From assembly GCA_024114885.1 (NCBI GenBank), contig CP099419.1:1302001-1366000 (forward strand): a stretch of 64,000 bases of DNA. Direction: 5' to 3'. Both the position numbers and the translations under genes were made by a program. Position 1 is the first letter of the stretch. The number at the start of each line of letters is the position of its first letter. This stretch comes from Septoria linicola. Lineage: Eukaryota > Ascomycota > Dothideomycetes > Mycosphaerellales > Mycosphaerellaceae. The notes under the pieces were generated by a model that was given only the letters and a program-made list of their open reading frames with translations, had not been told where the DNA came from and did no database searches. This document shows, in pieces, positions 55,579-64,000 of this stretch.

Positions 55579-56741
55579 CTAGAAATCATCGTCGTGAGAG
55601 CTAGGGTTTTCCTCGTCGCTTGTATGTGGTGAATCGTCCGGCATGGACGATTCACCTAGATCAGAACTGCTCTCGGCGGAGTCTGCACCACTTGAGTCAA
55701 ATGAATGGCCCAAGGTGGCATGTGTAACTGTCTCCAACTCGGGCATCCGGATATCTGATATTGGCCAGTTGTATTCGATCTTCCCACCGAGGAACTTCTG
55801 GTACTCGCGCGCACTCACAGGATATTTTCCCTCGTAGCGCTTGCGAAATGACGGCCAAGGACAGCTTGTCAGGAACGAGATCAGCCGCAACTTCGCATCT
55901 CTGACAGGAAAGTCGTCGAACGAAACATCGCGGACATTCCCACGCAACGTTGCGATCGAAACTTCTTCACATCGCTTCACTCTCTTCTGTCGTTCTGCAT
56001 TCCATTTGCTGGCGACCTGCATCTTCCACACTGCCGTGCTTAACCGTAAAGACTTCAACATGGGCGGGAATATGATTCGTTGATAGCTTTGACACGCCTC
56101 TTGCCCACGGCAGTGGCTGTGGTCACCTTCTTCCAATCGATAGCCTTCGCTCAGCGGACTCTCGTACTCGTCGTATACGACGCCATCTTCGATGTGCGGA
56201 GCCAATGACCAACCGTCCTCGAAGCCGTCATAGTCACTACCAATGAGCGTCTCGTTCATCCATTGGATGCCATTGTCCAACTCAATTAGAGGATCCAAGT
56301 CGGTCCTTGATCTCAGTACAAAGTCGACATGCTGCAGGAAGGACGTACTCTGCGCTCGTCTCTGGAGGTCGAACAGCGATACCGCGTCTTCAAAGTAGAA
56401 TGTCACCCTCTTTGCATACCCACTATTGATAAACACCCGCTGAGCTTCTTCGTCCGTAGCTTTATCGACTAGAAGCAGGGACAGGTATGTCTTGAAGCGT
56501 GAGTTTAGACGATACTCGCTGTATGGGTGCTGTGGCTCGCTGACGAGACCATCGAAGACGAATGCATAGACTGCCTCTCTCGAAGCTCCAAGGGGAGACC
56601 TCGGAAGCTGTTTCGTGGTTGGAGTATTGAAGAGGTGTCTGATGGATCGGTCTCGATCGTGGTCTTCGCGCGCTTTGCATCAGCTGTGGTCGAAGCAGTG
56701 ACTGTGACTGGTCTCTTTAGCATGTTCGCATTAACTTGCAT
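55579..56741 (-). pseudogene. F-box-like domain protein with a 2-nt frameshift
   Basis: The first frame (from ATG 56741) ends in the F-box-like start NSFRGLPLELRE, then goes out of frame. Two bases further on, the next frame continues the expected text: AVYAFVFDGLVSEPQHPY through RFKTYLSLLLVDKATDEEAQ and then RVFINSGYAKRVTFYFEDAV to the stop at 55579. The shift maps to the GAGAGAG run (plus strand 56574-56580), where one extra AG explains it exactly. Such proteins are abundant in fungal genomes and their function is mostly unknown. The C-terminus is acidic and Ser-rich. The break is either a true inactivating change in this strain or an assembly/sequence error; both flanking parts look otherwise intact. 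Confidence 0.7.
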
Positions 56742-56979
56742 GTGGGAAGCATGATGCGATCGATGAGCAGGAGACGCGAGACGCGTTTGAGGAACTCAGG
56801 CCAAAGTGATCGATAAGGGTGCGGAACACTAGATCCTCTGGGCCTTGTGGTGCCAGGACCGGGTGACCACATCATCAAAGCACACTCTACATTGTCCAAG
56901 TCTAGTAGTAGGCAAAGCGAGAAAGTAATCTTGTAGGACATATATGTGGTAATGACGGCAGTGCGATGTTGTGCATGAC

Positions 56980-58408
56980 CTAGGCATTATAATTGAAGAA
57001 CGTGCGAAGTGATTGCCATAGCTGCTGCGTCCACGAAAGCCCTCGCCGCACAGTCGCCTCCCGCCGTAGTCTCCTTGATATTCGTCTTTGATGCCTTGAG
57101 TACGATTGGCCATCGGCGAACATGTAGTCACTCGACATTGCCTTCTGCACAGGGCCGTCACTGTAGCCTCCAACAACAAGACCAGTGTTCTCCCAAGCTT
57201 GCTGAGCGGCTTCACGGGTAAAAGTGCCCCTTCCCGTCAAGTCTTTCCAGCGCAATGCAAGCGTAAGCAAGGTCAGCAGTGTATACGCAGCGTCATTACT
57301 TGCGTTGTGACATGCGGCCAAGCCTGTGCCCAAGTGATACCTCTTCTCAATGCCGACACCTCTTGCAATACTCGCCAAACTCATACTGAGGAAGGGGTGA
57401 CCTTGACGTCTCGCCAATTGTCCGAGTATATGGGTATCAAATACCTGGTAGTTAGGACCGATTATAGGATCGAGACTTAGCTTGAACGCTGGATCCCTTT
57501 GCAACATTGCAATGTCATTGTCGATGGATTGCCCGGTCACTACGACTCGATCCGATGTGTTTGGCCGAATAAGAGAACGCAAGACATTCTGCAACCTTTC
57601 TTTAGACTCAGGAAGTGTCAAATAGGCGCTTTGCCCGAACAAAGATGATCCCAGCAGCTGAGCCGGATTGCGCGCAGCACCGGTGACGATGTGCACTACG
57701 GGTAATTAGCAGGTGTGAAGCAGAGATTGTGTGCACATTGGAACATTACCATGCTCCATCTTCTCCTTCCATCGAGTGGCAAAAGGACCGGGATCCAAGT
57801 CCATCATGTCACGGACTTTCAGTGTCGCGATACCTATCTCCGTGATGTGTGACTCGTTGATCCACTCCAGGTCAAGCGCGACGATTGTAACCCCAGATTC
57901 GGGAGGTTCTTCTCGATTTAGCCCCAGCATCTGCCGTAGCTCCTTAATGCTGCCGTAGTTGCAATGAATGCGACCTGGTCTGTCCCTGAGCCGCCGCTGT
58001 CTTCGGGCCACAGGCAGCGGAGATCGTAACTTCTTGTGCCTGCTCTGAGGCCATCCGGGCCACACGACCACGGTTTTATTAGTCAGTAGGTCGCGGACAT
58101 TGAGCCTAGGAGCTTGCGCAGTTACAGCTTTTTGTTGAATCTGAAAGCCTGCACCTAGATCTGGATAAGTTTATGTTACCAGCCGGATTTTGTTACATAC
58201 CTGTACGACGACGTAGCCTAGAGACCGGAACCACTATCGGTGGCGGACGTGGTCGATGTGTAGCGCTCAGGATCGGCTTGGGTGTGTTTTGTTGAGCCGA
58301 AGCATTCTGGGTTGCAACCACATTTGCCACAGATAGAGGTGATTTTTTGGCCAATTGTGCTGCTCGCAGTCGCTTCAGTTGCAGCTTGCTCTTTGCGGGG
58401 CGAACCAT
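56980..58408 (-). CDS. RNase H-fold exonuclease-like protein (Gfd2/YDR514C-like)
   Basis: A 444-residue protein from three exons (58408-58201, 58160-57750, 57695-56980). The first intron (GTATGT...CCAG) joins RRRT to DLGAGFQIQQ and the second (GTAATG...CGTAG) joins KEKMEH to VHIVTGAARN. The domain has exonuclease-type acidic sites: VALDLEWINESHITEIGIA (first Asp and Glu), GQSIDNDIAML (second Asp region) and ACHNASNDAAYTL (His and last Asp). This DEDDh-like pattern fits the Gfd2/YDR514C C-terminal domain family. The N-terminus is basic (VRPAKSKLQLKRLRAAQLAK) and the C-terminus Arg-rich, which suggests nucleic-acid contact. Whether it is catalytically active is unknown. Start at 58408 is the only in-frame ATG. 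Confidence 0.8.
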
Positions 58409-58743
58409 GACAACTCTATTTGCACGTCGAGAGCCATCTTGCGGAGTCAGAGACTGCTTGGGCGCATTGTGATGAAATAAGAAATACAAAAGCTTGGAGT
58501 TGATGATCCATTGAGGGACGAGAGAACTGGATCAAGGCTACTGATGCGAAACCGAGCGCTAGCGCCGGCGAATGCGGGAATCTAGGTGAAGCTAGACGCG
58601 AATTTCTCATAGGATTCTAGATCACGTGCAAAATTACCGTTGTTGCAGTTACAAGTGATGTTACAATATGTAGGCTCAGTCCTGTCTTTCCGAATGTTCA
58701 TGTCCCATGATTATTGCGCATTGTGTCGCTTCATTCATAATGT
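58409..58743. other. Intergenic spacer
   Basis: Holds the promoter of the exonuclease-like gene (minus) and the 3' end of the hydrophobin gene (minus). No gene seen. Confidence 0.4.
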
Positions 58744-59448
58744 TTAGAGCTGGTTGCAGATGATACCTTGACCAAGCTAGAAAATAAGTTAGTCTAGAAC
58801 TCTGCTCGATGTAGATTCTCGCGGGAGACTTACAGCAGGAATGATGCAGCAGTTAGCAGAGTGGCCAGTCTTGGCGCAGGTTTTCTGAAACTGTGAAACG
58901 CCCGTGATTGTTCGAGGGACTGTTGACATGTCAGTAGGCGTTCGACGTGTCTTTCGACATTCCGACATACCGTTGCCGCACTGTAGGCCGACGACACCAA
59001 GGACATTGGTCTGGCAGCATTGAGGAACCCAGCCGCTTGGGCAAACTTGAGCTGGTCGACCTCCACTGCCACCGCCATTGCCGCCGTTGCCTCCGTTGCC
59101 TCCGCTTCCTGGAGGCTTGTTGCCACCGTTTCCTGGAGGCTTGTTGCCACCGTTTCCTGGAGGCTTGTTGCCACCGTTTCCTGGAGGCTTGTTACCTCCT
59201 GGTGGCTTGGATGGTTGATCGACCGGGTATTCTGGCTCATCATCATCGTTGCCACCATTGTGGTCTGGCTCTGGTGTGGGGCTGTAGCCGGGCTGAGATG
59301 GGCCTGGTACTGGAAGAGCCGGGACGTATGGGGTGGACGGATTGCCATAAGATGGGATGAGGCCAGATCCCTGTTCTTTGTTGCCATAGCTGCTAAGCAG
59401 TGGGCTGGCTGTTGCCAAAGCTGCAAGTGAAAAGACGAAGAACTGCAT
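58744..59448 (-). CDS. Class II hydrophobin with Gly/Pro-rich N-terminal repeat
   Basis: A 198-residue secreted surface protein from three exons (59448-58971, 58919-58834, 58776-58744); introns are 51 and 57 nt. A signal peptide (MQFFVFSLAALATASPLL) is followed by about 110 residues of Pro/Gly/Asn-rich sequence with repeats of NKPPGNGG. The hydrophobin domain closes the protein with eight Cys: C-x7-CC-x11-C-x16-C-x8-CC-x10-C. The x11, x16, x8 and x10 spacings match class II exactly; only the first gap (7, usually 9-10) is short. Hydrophobins self-assemble at air-water interfaces and coat aerial hyphae or spores. The long repetitive head is unusual for class II, which normally starts near the first Cys. 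Confidence 0.93.
59108..59203 (-). repeat. 24-nt tandem repeat in the hydrophobin gene
   Basis: Three exact 24-nt units (59108-59131, 59132-59155, 59156-59179) plus a diverged fourth encode the repeated eight-residue motif NKPPGNGG. Exact identity suggests recent expansion or homogenisation. Confidence 0.9.
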
Positions 59449-60420
59449 TTTGCTGGTGCTGCGCGTCTGTAAAAGAGTGACTAGAGTTGGTTATTGAGTG
59501 TTGAATGACGAGAAAGCTGGGTTGTGTTTGTGGAAACGAAAGAGGTGAAGAGGCAGAGCTGTAACCCTTTGTGTCTCCTGCGCTTCGCTGTCGAGATGAC
59601 AGCACCGCGCCTGCATGTCGCGTCCGGTACTTTGCGAGTCAGACTGAGGAGCCCATCAGAAAGTATACTCTACTCGCCCGACAAAGTGGTTGCGTTTGAA
59701 TACGAATGGTACGAGCGATGGTTGTGATCTGTAAAGAATTGTGCACAACTTCGGATAAGAAGGTTTGTGGCATGACTTCGCACAGAGTTGATGACTGGCG
59801 TGCCATGCAAGAGTTGTGCGCATCTCGCACCACCAGAGTGATCCAGCAGGAGCAAGATACGACATCAAGGAGCTGATCTCACTGTCAGCAGAGAGGCAAT
59901 TGCGCGTGCGTTGGATACGGACCATAGCAATCTCTTGTGGTTGACAATAGCTTGAGGGGCTTCCACTCTAGGAGGTGATCTACGCCGAAAAGTAGCCAAG
60001 GCTCAATGCCGCTGGCCCAGAGCAAGTCCCGGACGCCACTCTCTTTCACCTCCACTTTGCAAGCACGCATAATGCTGCAAGAATGCGTACAATTCTCGTG
60101 TCGGATCTGCGGGTGAAGCAGATGCCCTTTTCAGCGATGTGACGCTGGGTGTGGTTCGTCGACCATAAAGCGTTCCATGTCCAATCTCGCGTCCGTGACG
60201 CCAGGAGAAGATACCCAGAAGCGGCGCATATAATGCGACCATAATAGCATACTCGGTGACTCAGTGGACATGTCGGGAAACGTCTTCTAGAAGTGCGCAT
60301 AGTCGACAAGGTATGCCGTACACGCGATTTCGGCGCACGTAACCTGCTGAACTTCATGGCGTTCTGCTCGTACTGAGAAGCGAATGCCGCATTTCGTCCC
60401 TTGCGGCGCCAATGAAGCTT
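59449..60420. other. Intergenic, hydrophobin promoter
   Basis: About 970 bases with no convincing gene. The hydrophobin promoter is expected in the left part. Confidence 0.4.
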
Positions 60421-61172
60421 TCATGGTTGCCTGAGCTCACGAAGCAATTCTGCCTCGAGCGAGACGACCTCGACACCTGCCTTCTGCAGATCAGATCGTG
60501 TCTTTGCAAGGCTGGTCTCATCTTGCATGACTGCTTTCGTGCCATCTTCAATCACGAAAGTTTTGTAGCCATGCTCGACCGCATCGATAGCCGTAGACTT
60601 GACACAGAAGTCGTAGGCAAGACCAACCACAAACACGTGCGTGACAGCTGCAGCTGTGAGGATGGCATCGAGCTTACTCATACCGACTGTTGGGTTGCGG
60701 AATGGTGGGCCAAACCCAGAGTATGACTCTACTCGCTTGTCCTCGCCCTTTCGCACAACATCTGATAGTTTATGCTTGTGCAATTCCGGGATGAGCTCAG
60801 CGCCTGTCGTGTCCTTCACGCAGTGGTCAGGCCATAATAGCCTGCAAAACACAACATTTAGTGCAACCCGAGCTGGTCAGACCGGCTGATAAGCGCTACT
60901 TACGTCGTTTGAGTTTCTGTGGCATTCGACGGGCTTATGATTGTATGCGACGAAGTATAGGGCTGAGTCCCAGGATGGTTCGAGGCAAATGAGATATGAT
61001 CCTGAGGATGATAGTCGCATGTACCGACCTTTACCACGAAGCCGGGCCAGTCGAGAAGTTCGTTGATGACAGTCGCAGTGGATCTGCCGTCTTTTACTGC
61101 AAGTGACCCATTGGGCTCACAAAAATCTTCTTGCATGTCGATGACTGCTAGAGCAGCCTTCATTCTCGTCAT
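60421..61172 (-). CDS. PNC1: Nicotinamidase
   Basis: Converts nicotinamide to nicotinic acid in NAD salvage. A 229-residue protein of the isochorismatase-like fold, from two exons (61172-60904, 60841-60421) with a 62-nt intron (GTAAGT...TTGCAG) joining ETQT to TLLWPDHCV. Active-site parts are visible: the catalytic Asp in VIDMQEDFCEPNGSL (about residue 12), metal ligands CDYHPQDH (D-x-H) and the later His in LLWPDHCV, and the nucleophile Cys in GLAYDFCVKSTA. A Lys in the KGED-type segment (VVRKGEDKRVESYSGF) completes the triad. Length matches fungal Pnc1 (about 215-230). No targeting signal. It lies 6 kb from the nicotinate-type MFS permease. Confidence 0.94.
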
Positions 61173-61843
61173 GGTTTCAGTGTTCCGCAGCGAGGATCAA
61201 TAGATCACCAGTGCTCCTTTACGATGTCCGTACGAGCAGACGAGTCAGTGCTATTAGACTTGAATCTTCTGCTATGGTAAGTTGGTGAGAGGTCAGCAAT
61301 GCGAAATTGTGCGCCAATCTGGCGGTCGCAATGCTTCCGGCGCACTAGCGGGAGGTTGTTGGCCGAGATAAATGCACACTGTGAACAGCACGTGTCGATG
61401 ATGAGGTGGTGTTCGAGTTGTGTGCCCAAGTGAAGCGAATGCGGATCATAGTTGCCGTCCTTGGCGCTGGCGTGTGACTTCGACGCGTCGAGTTCGACTA
61501 TTCAACCTGACAGGCACCTCACTCCGAATCACAACAAGAGGCGCCATTGACCTTCTGCAGTCGCATCAACAATGCTCTGGTTGTGGGAAAGCTGAGAGCA
61601 GTCGACTGAAAAGATCGACAGCAGGCAGTCTGTACGAGCAACACCTCACAAACCATTCCAGACGCATGATATGGAAGCAAGTCATCATTCATGTCCTCAT
61701 ACTGCTCAATTGAATATAACCCGTCGGTCTCTATCAACCAAGATACGAGATCTATTCACCATAGACAGAAAACCTCACGGCGCCGCGATCCACTCACTCC
61801 CTCTCACATTCACTCATCGCATCACATCACATCACACCACACC
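61173..61843. other. Intergenic spacer, nicotinamidase promoter
   Basis: Upstream of the minus-strand nicotinamidase and downstream of the minus-strand SnoaL-like gene. A CATCACATCACATCACACCACACC-like simple repeat lies at about 61818-61846. No gene seen. Confidence 0.4.
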
Positions 61844-62377
61844 TCAAACAATCCCCTCCCCCAACGCCCCCTCCATCGTCCTCAAATCATAATAATTCCT
61901 CAACTCCCGAATCTGCCACCCCAACGTCCCTTTGCCTGCATCAGCTTTCCCCAGAACATACACAAAACTCTGCGGGACGTGCACCACTTCGCTCCTGCCG
62001 TCCTTCTCCCCTGCCTGTCCCTCGAGATACAACTTCGTCATAAGCTCCGCATGAATACTATGCTTCTTATTACCACCGCCATCACCATCATCCGACGACA
62101 CAACAACCAAACTCAAAATCTCCCTCTCCACCTTCGGAAATTTGGCATACAGCTTTCGGAAGAAGTTCCAACTCGCCTGTCCTCCTTCGATGATTTTATA
62201 GTTAGGAAGGATCGTCTTGCAATCGGCAGAGTAAAACGCTTCAAATTCTTGCGTGTCCCGTTGAGAGTCTGTTTGGGGAAAGTTTTGGCCGTAGGTGGAG
62301 TAGAATTGGAGAGCGGGGTGGTTGGGAAGAGTAGATGGGGAGAGGGGGAGTGGCACGACGAGGGCGGATTGAGGCAT
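61844..62377 (-). CDS. SnoaL/NTF2-like domain protein
   Basis: A 177-residue single-exon protein with the cone-like alpha/beta fold pattern of SnoaL/NTF2 small proteins. Helical TQEFEAFYSADCKTILPNYK is followed by beta strands EREILSLVVVSS, HSIHAELMTKLYLEG and EVVHVPQSFVYVLG, then GTLGWQIRELRNYYD, which is the usual terminal strand and tail of fungal members. There is no signal peptide. Members range from polyketide cyclases to limonene epoxide hydrolase-like enzymes and non-catalytic scaffolds; a role cannot be set. No neighbouring biosynthetic genes support secondary metabolism. Confidence 0.7.
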   Translation of the reverse strand: MPQSALVVPLPLSPSTLPNHPALQFYSTYGQNFPQTDSQRDTQEFEAFYSADCKTILPNYKIIEGGQASWNFFRKLYAKFPKVEREILSLVVVSSDDGDGGGNKKHSIHAELMTKLYLEGQAGEKDGRSEVVHVPQSFVYVLGKADAGKGTLGWQIRELRNYYDLRTMEGALGEGIV

Positions 62378-62889
62378 GCTTGAATTCTTTTTGTTTTTGG
62401 CAGTGTTCAGGTTGTGATGTATGTCGATTCGTTCGAGAGCAAAGATTGGATGTGGTATATATGTTGATCGTCTGAGTGACCTCCTTACAGCGAGGCTCGA
62501 GGTGTTTGTGATTGGTGGCTTGGCGTGCTCATGAGATGCCGAACGTATGTCGCAGATCAGTCATGCGTGGTATGCGGAACAGGGAAATATACTGGTGTCG
62601 TCCGTTGGACATGTAGTTTGTCCGAGTCAGCTTGTGTTGAAGTAGTGAGTTACCCGAGGCTGCTATAGTCAGCTGTAGGATCATCAAGGATGCGAAAACG
62701 ATAACGACATGAAACATTCTGCCATGCCATGGACAACGCTATCGTGCGCCCATAGACAAGATTGTCTAAGCGATCGATCGTACAACGAAATTTGATAGTG
62801 ACACGGTGAGAAGAATCGTAGGTCTTGACGCATGTGCCCGCTGGCGATGTCGCCGAAGCCGCGAACCAGCTTGACGAGCGGCATTCCTC
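62378..62889. other. Intergenic spacer
   Basis: About 510 bases holding the promoter of the SnoaL-like gene. No gene seen. Confidence 0.4.
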
Positions 62890-64000
62890 TCATATACCGT
62901 ACATGTCGAAGTCATCATCAAAGTGCAGTGCGGCATGACTGCTGAGCCTGCCAAACATATCTTCGACGCCATCGCCAAGCGTCAGGAGACCCATCTCCTC
63001 CAAACTGCGCATGTCATCCAACCTCGCATTGTACCGAGGACCCATAGAGAGGTCTAGTAGTTGCTGTTCCTCGAAGTCATCTTGCAGCAGATATCTGTCT
63101 GATCGAAGTCCGTACCGATTGGCATGATCCATCTCATTCAGCTCATGGAGATCGTCATTGAGAAGACCACCGGATATGAGGCCATGTCTGCCATTGAACG
63201 AATGGCTCCTGGGTCCTAGGAGACCTCCGTTGCCAGCAAGTGAATCAGCAGATCTTGGTCGGTATCCTAATGTGGGTCGTTCAAAGCCGAAGCCTCGCAT
63301 CTCGGCAGTGTACTCGACTGAGAGCCTTTCCATATGTTCGGCAACGAGCTGACCTCTGCGACCATATCGCCTCAAGCTCTGTGGCAAATCCGGTCGCAGG
63401 CGATGAACATGTCGGAAGCATTCGTTCCGCTGAGTCTCGGTCATGTGCGCTCGTAGCACGGCATTGCACCACTGGCCAATTGTAGCTGATGTCTCTGTGG
63501 ACACAATCTGTGATGCGTGGCGAAGGAAGAAGCTGTGCAGGATTTGCCCAATTCTCAGACTTCTGTTGGCGTACGAGACTTCAGCTAGAGCTCGGAAAAG
63601 GTGATTACTGCGTCGGTGAACAAAGACTTCATTGGACATGCGAGCATCTGCTCTATCCACTTCAATCAAGCGCTCCAGTCTTCGCAGCCATATTCTGGTG
63701 ATGTCGATCTCTGAGCTGCGGAGAGAAGAGCGTGAGAGCTCTCGGATGGCTACGTAATAGACCTCGCGGACTTCTTCCTCTCGGAGGGGATTGAAACGAC
63801 ATCTGGGGAAGATCTCCGGACACTCTGCGACGAAACGTTCTGCCAGGATGTCGGAATTGCGGCGGAAGTGCTCGTGCTCATCGAGAAAGGTTTCGAGGTG
63901 TCCACCTGGCTGCAGAGAGAGGACGGATGGATGCCGATCATGAGCCTGGCGAGCAAGTAGGTGTTCCCTGCCGTACAGGCCGTGGCTGGGTAGTCTTAGT
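62890..64000 (-). CDS. Hypothetical protein, 3' part (cut by the right edge)
   Basis: The minus-strand frame is open from the right edge (63999) to the stop at 62890, about 369 codons, so the start lies outside the window. The visible part begins LPSHGLYGREHLLARQAHDR and is largely alpha-helical and charged (HEHFRRNSDILAERF, EEEVREVYYVAIRELSRSSL, DITRIWLRRLERLIEVDRAD). It ends with an Asp/Leu-rich tail (EEQQLLDLSMGPRYNARLDD, then HFDDDFDMYGI). No signal peptide, membrane helix or known motif is seen in this part. I do not recognise the family. Confidence 0.75.
   Translation of the reverse strand, partial: LRLPSHGLYGREHLLARQAHDRHPSVLSLQPGGHLETFLDEHEHFRRNSDILAERFVAECPEIFPRCRFNPLREEEVREVYYVAIRELSRSSLRSSEIDITRIWLRRLERLIEVDRADARMSNEVFVHRRSNHLFRALAEVSYANRSLRIGQILHSFFLRHASQIVSTETSATIGQWCNAVLRAHMTETQRNECFRHVHRLRPDLPQSLRRYGRRGQLVAEHMERLSVEYTAEMRGFGFERPTLGYRPRSADSLAGNGGLLGPRSHSFNGRHGLISGGLLNDDLHELNEMDHANRYGLRSDRYLLQDDFEEQQLLDLSMGPRYNARLDDMRSLEEMGLLTLGDGVEDMFGRLSSHAALHFDDDFDMYGI

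Overview
This is a 64 kb window of nuclear DNA from a filamentous ascomycete. The genes are broken by short introns (48-91 nt) with GT...AG ends and CTAAC-like branch points. The gene set (PDR-type ABC transporter, APSES and Myb-like regulators, class II hydrophobin, sedolisin, Ted1 phosphoesterase) and a eukaryotic TPP riboswitch in the leader of a THI5 gene are typical of Pezizomycotina. A Dothideomycete is my best guess, but this is inference from overall character, not from a marker gene. I worked out splice junctions by hand. Nearly all junctions given restore a continuous frame and a recognisable family motif.

Layout, left to right. 0-3 kb: 5' half of a secreted sedolisin (minus, cut by the left edge) and a small single-pass membrane protein. 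3-8 kb: an IFRD-family protein, then THI5 (pyrimidine branch of thiamine synthesis) behind a TPP aptamer, then a SET-domain protein. 8-13.3 kb: a degraded Zn2Cys6 regulator fragment, a six-exon secreted carboxylesterase, a 2OG-Fe(II) oxygenase and a membrane protein with an in-frame stop near its first ATG. 15-20 kb: a full-length PDR ABC transporter. 21.7-29.2 kb: an APSES (Xbp1-like) regulator, a triose-phosphate/nucleotide-sugar-type transporter and a Ted1-like GPI-remodelling phosphoesterase. 29.2-36.7 kb: an atypical RING protein and a long disordered protein. 38.7-45.7 kb: three Myb/SANT-like proteins, two of them adjacent paralogues. 48.5-52 kb: a GDSL/SGNH hydrolase with fibronectin-type repeats and the complex I assembly factor NDUFAF3. 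52.5-58.4 kb: a ten-exon anion:cation symporter-type MFS permease (nicotinate/allantoate family), a frameshifted F-box-like gene and a Gfd2-like exonuclease-fold protein. 58.7-64 kb: a class II hydrophobin with a Gly/Pro repeat, a nicotinamidase, a SnoaL/NTF2-like protein and a partial unknown gene cut by the right edge.

There is no obvious biosynthetic cluster or mobile element. The most informative regulatory element is the TPP riboswitch, which sits in a likely alternatively spliced leader with an upstream ORF. A possible functional pair is the nicotinate-type permease and the nicotinamidase, about 6 kb apart, which could both serve NAD salvage. Long gene-poor stretches (13.2-15.1, 20.0-21.8, 31.5-33.4, 36.7-38.7, 39.6-41.4, 42.8-44.7 and 45.7-47.4 kb) hold no convincing gene, apart from the weak coding remnants noted.
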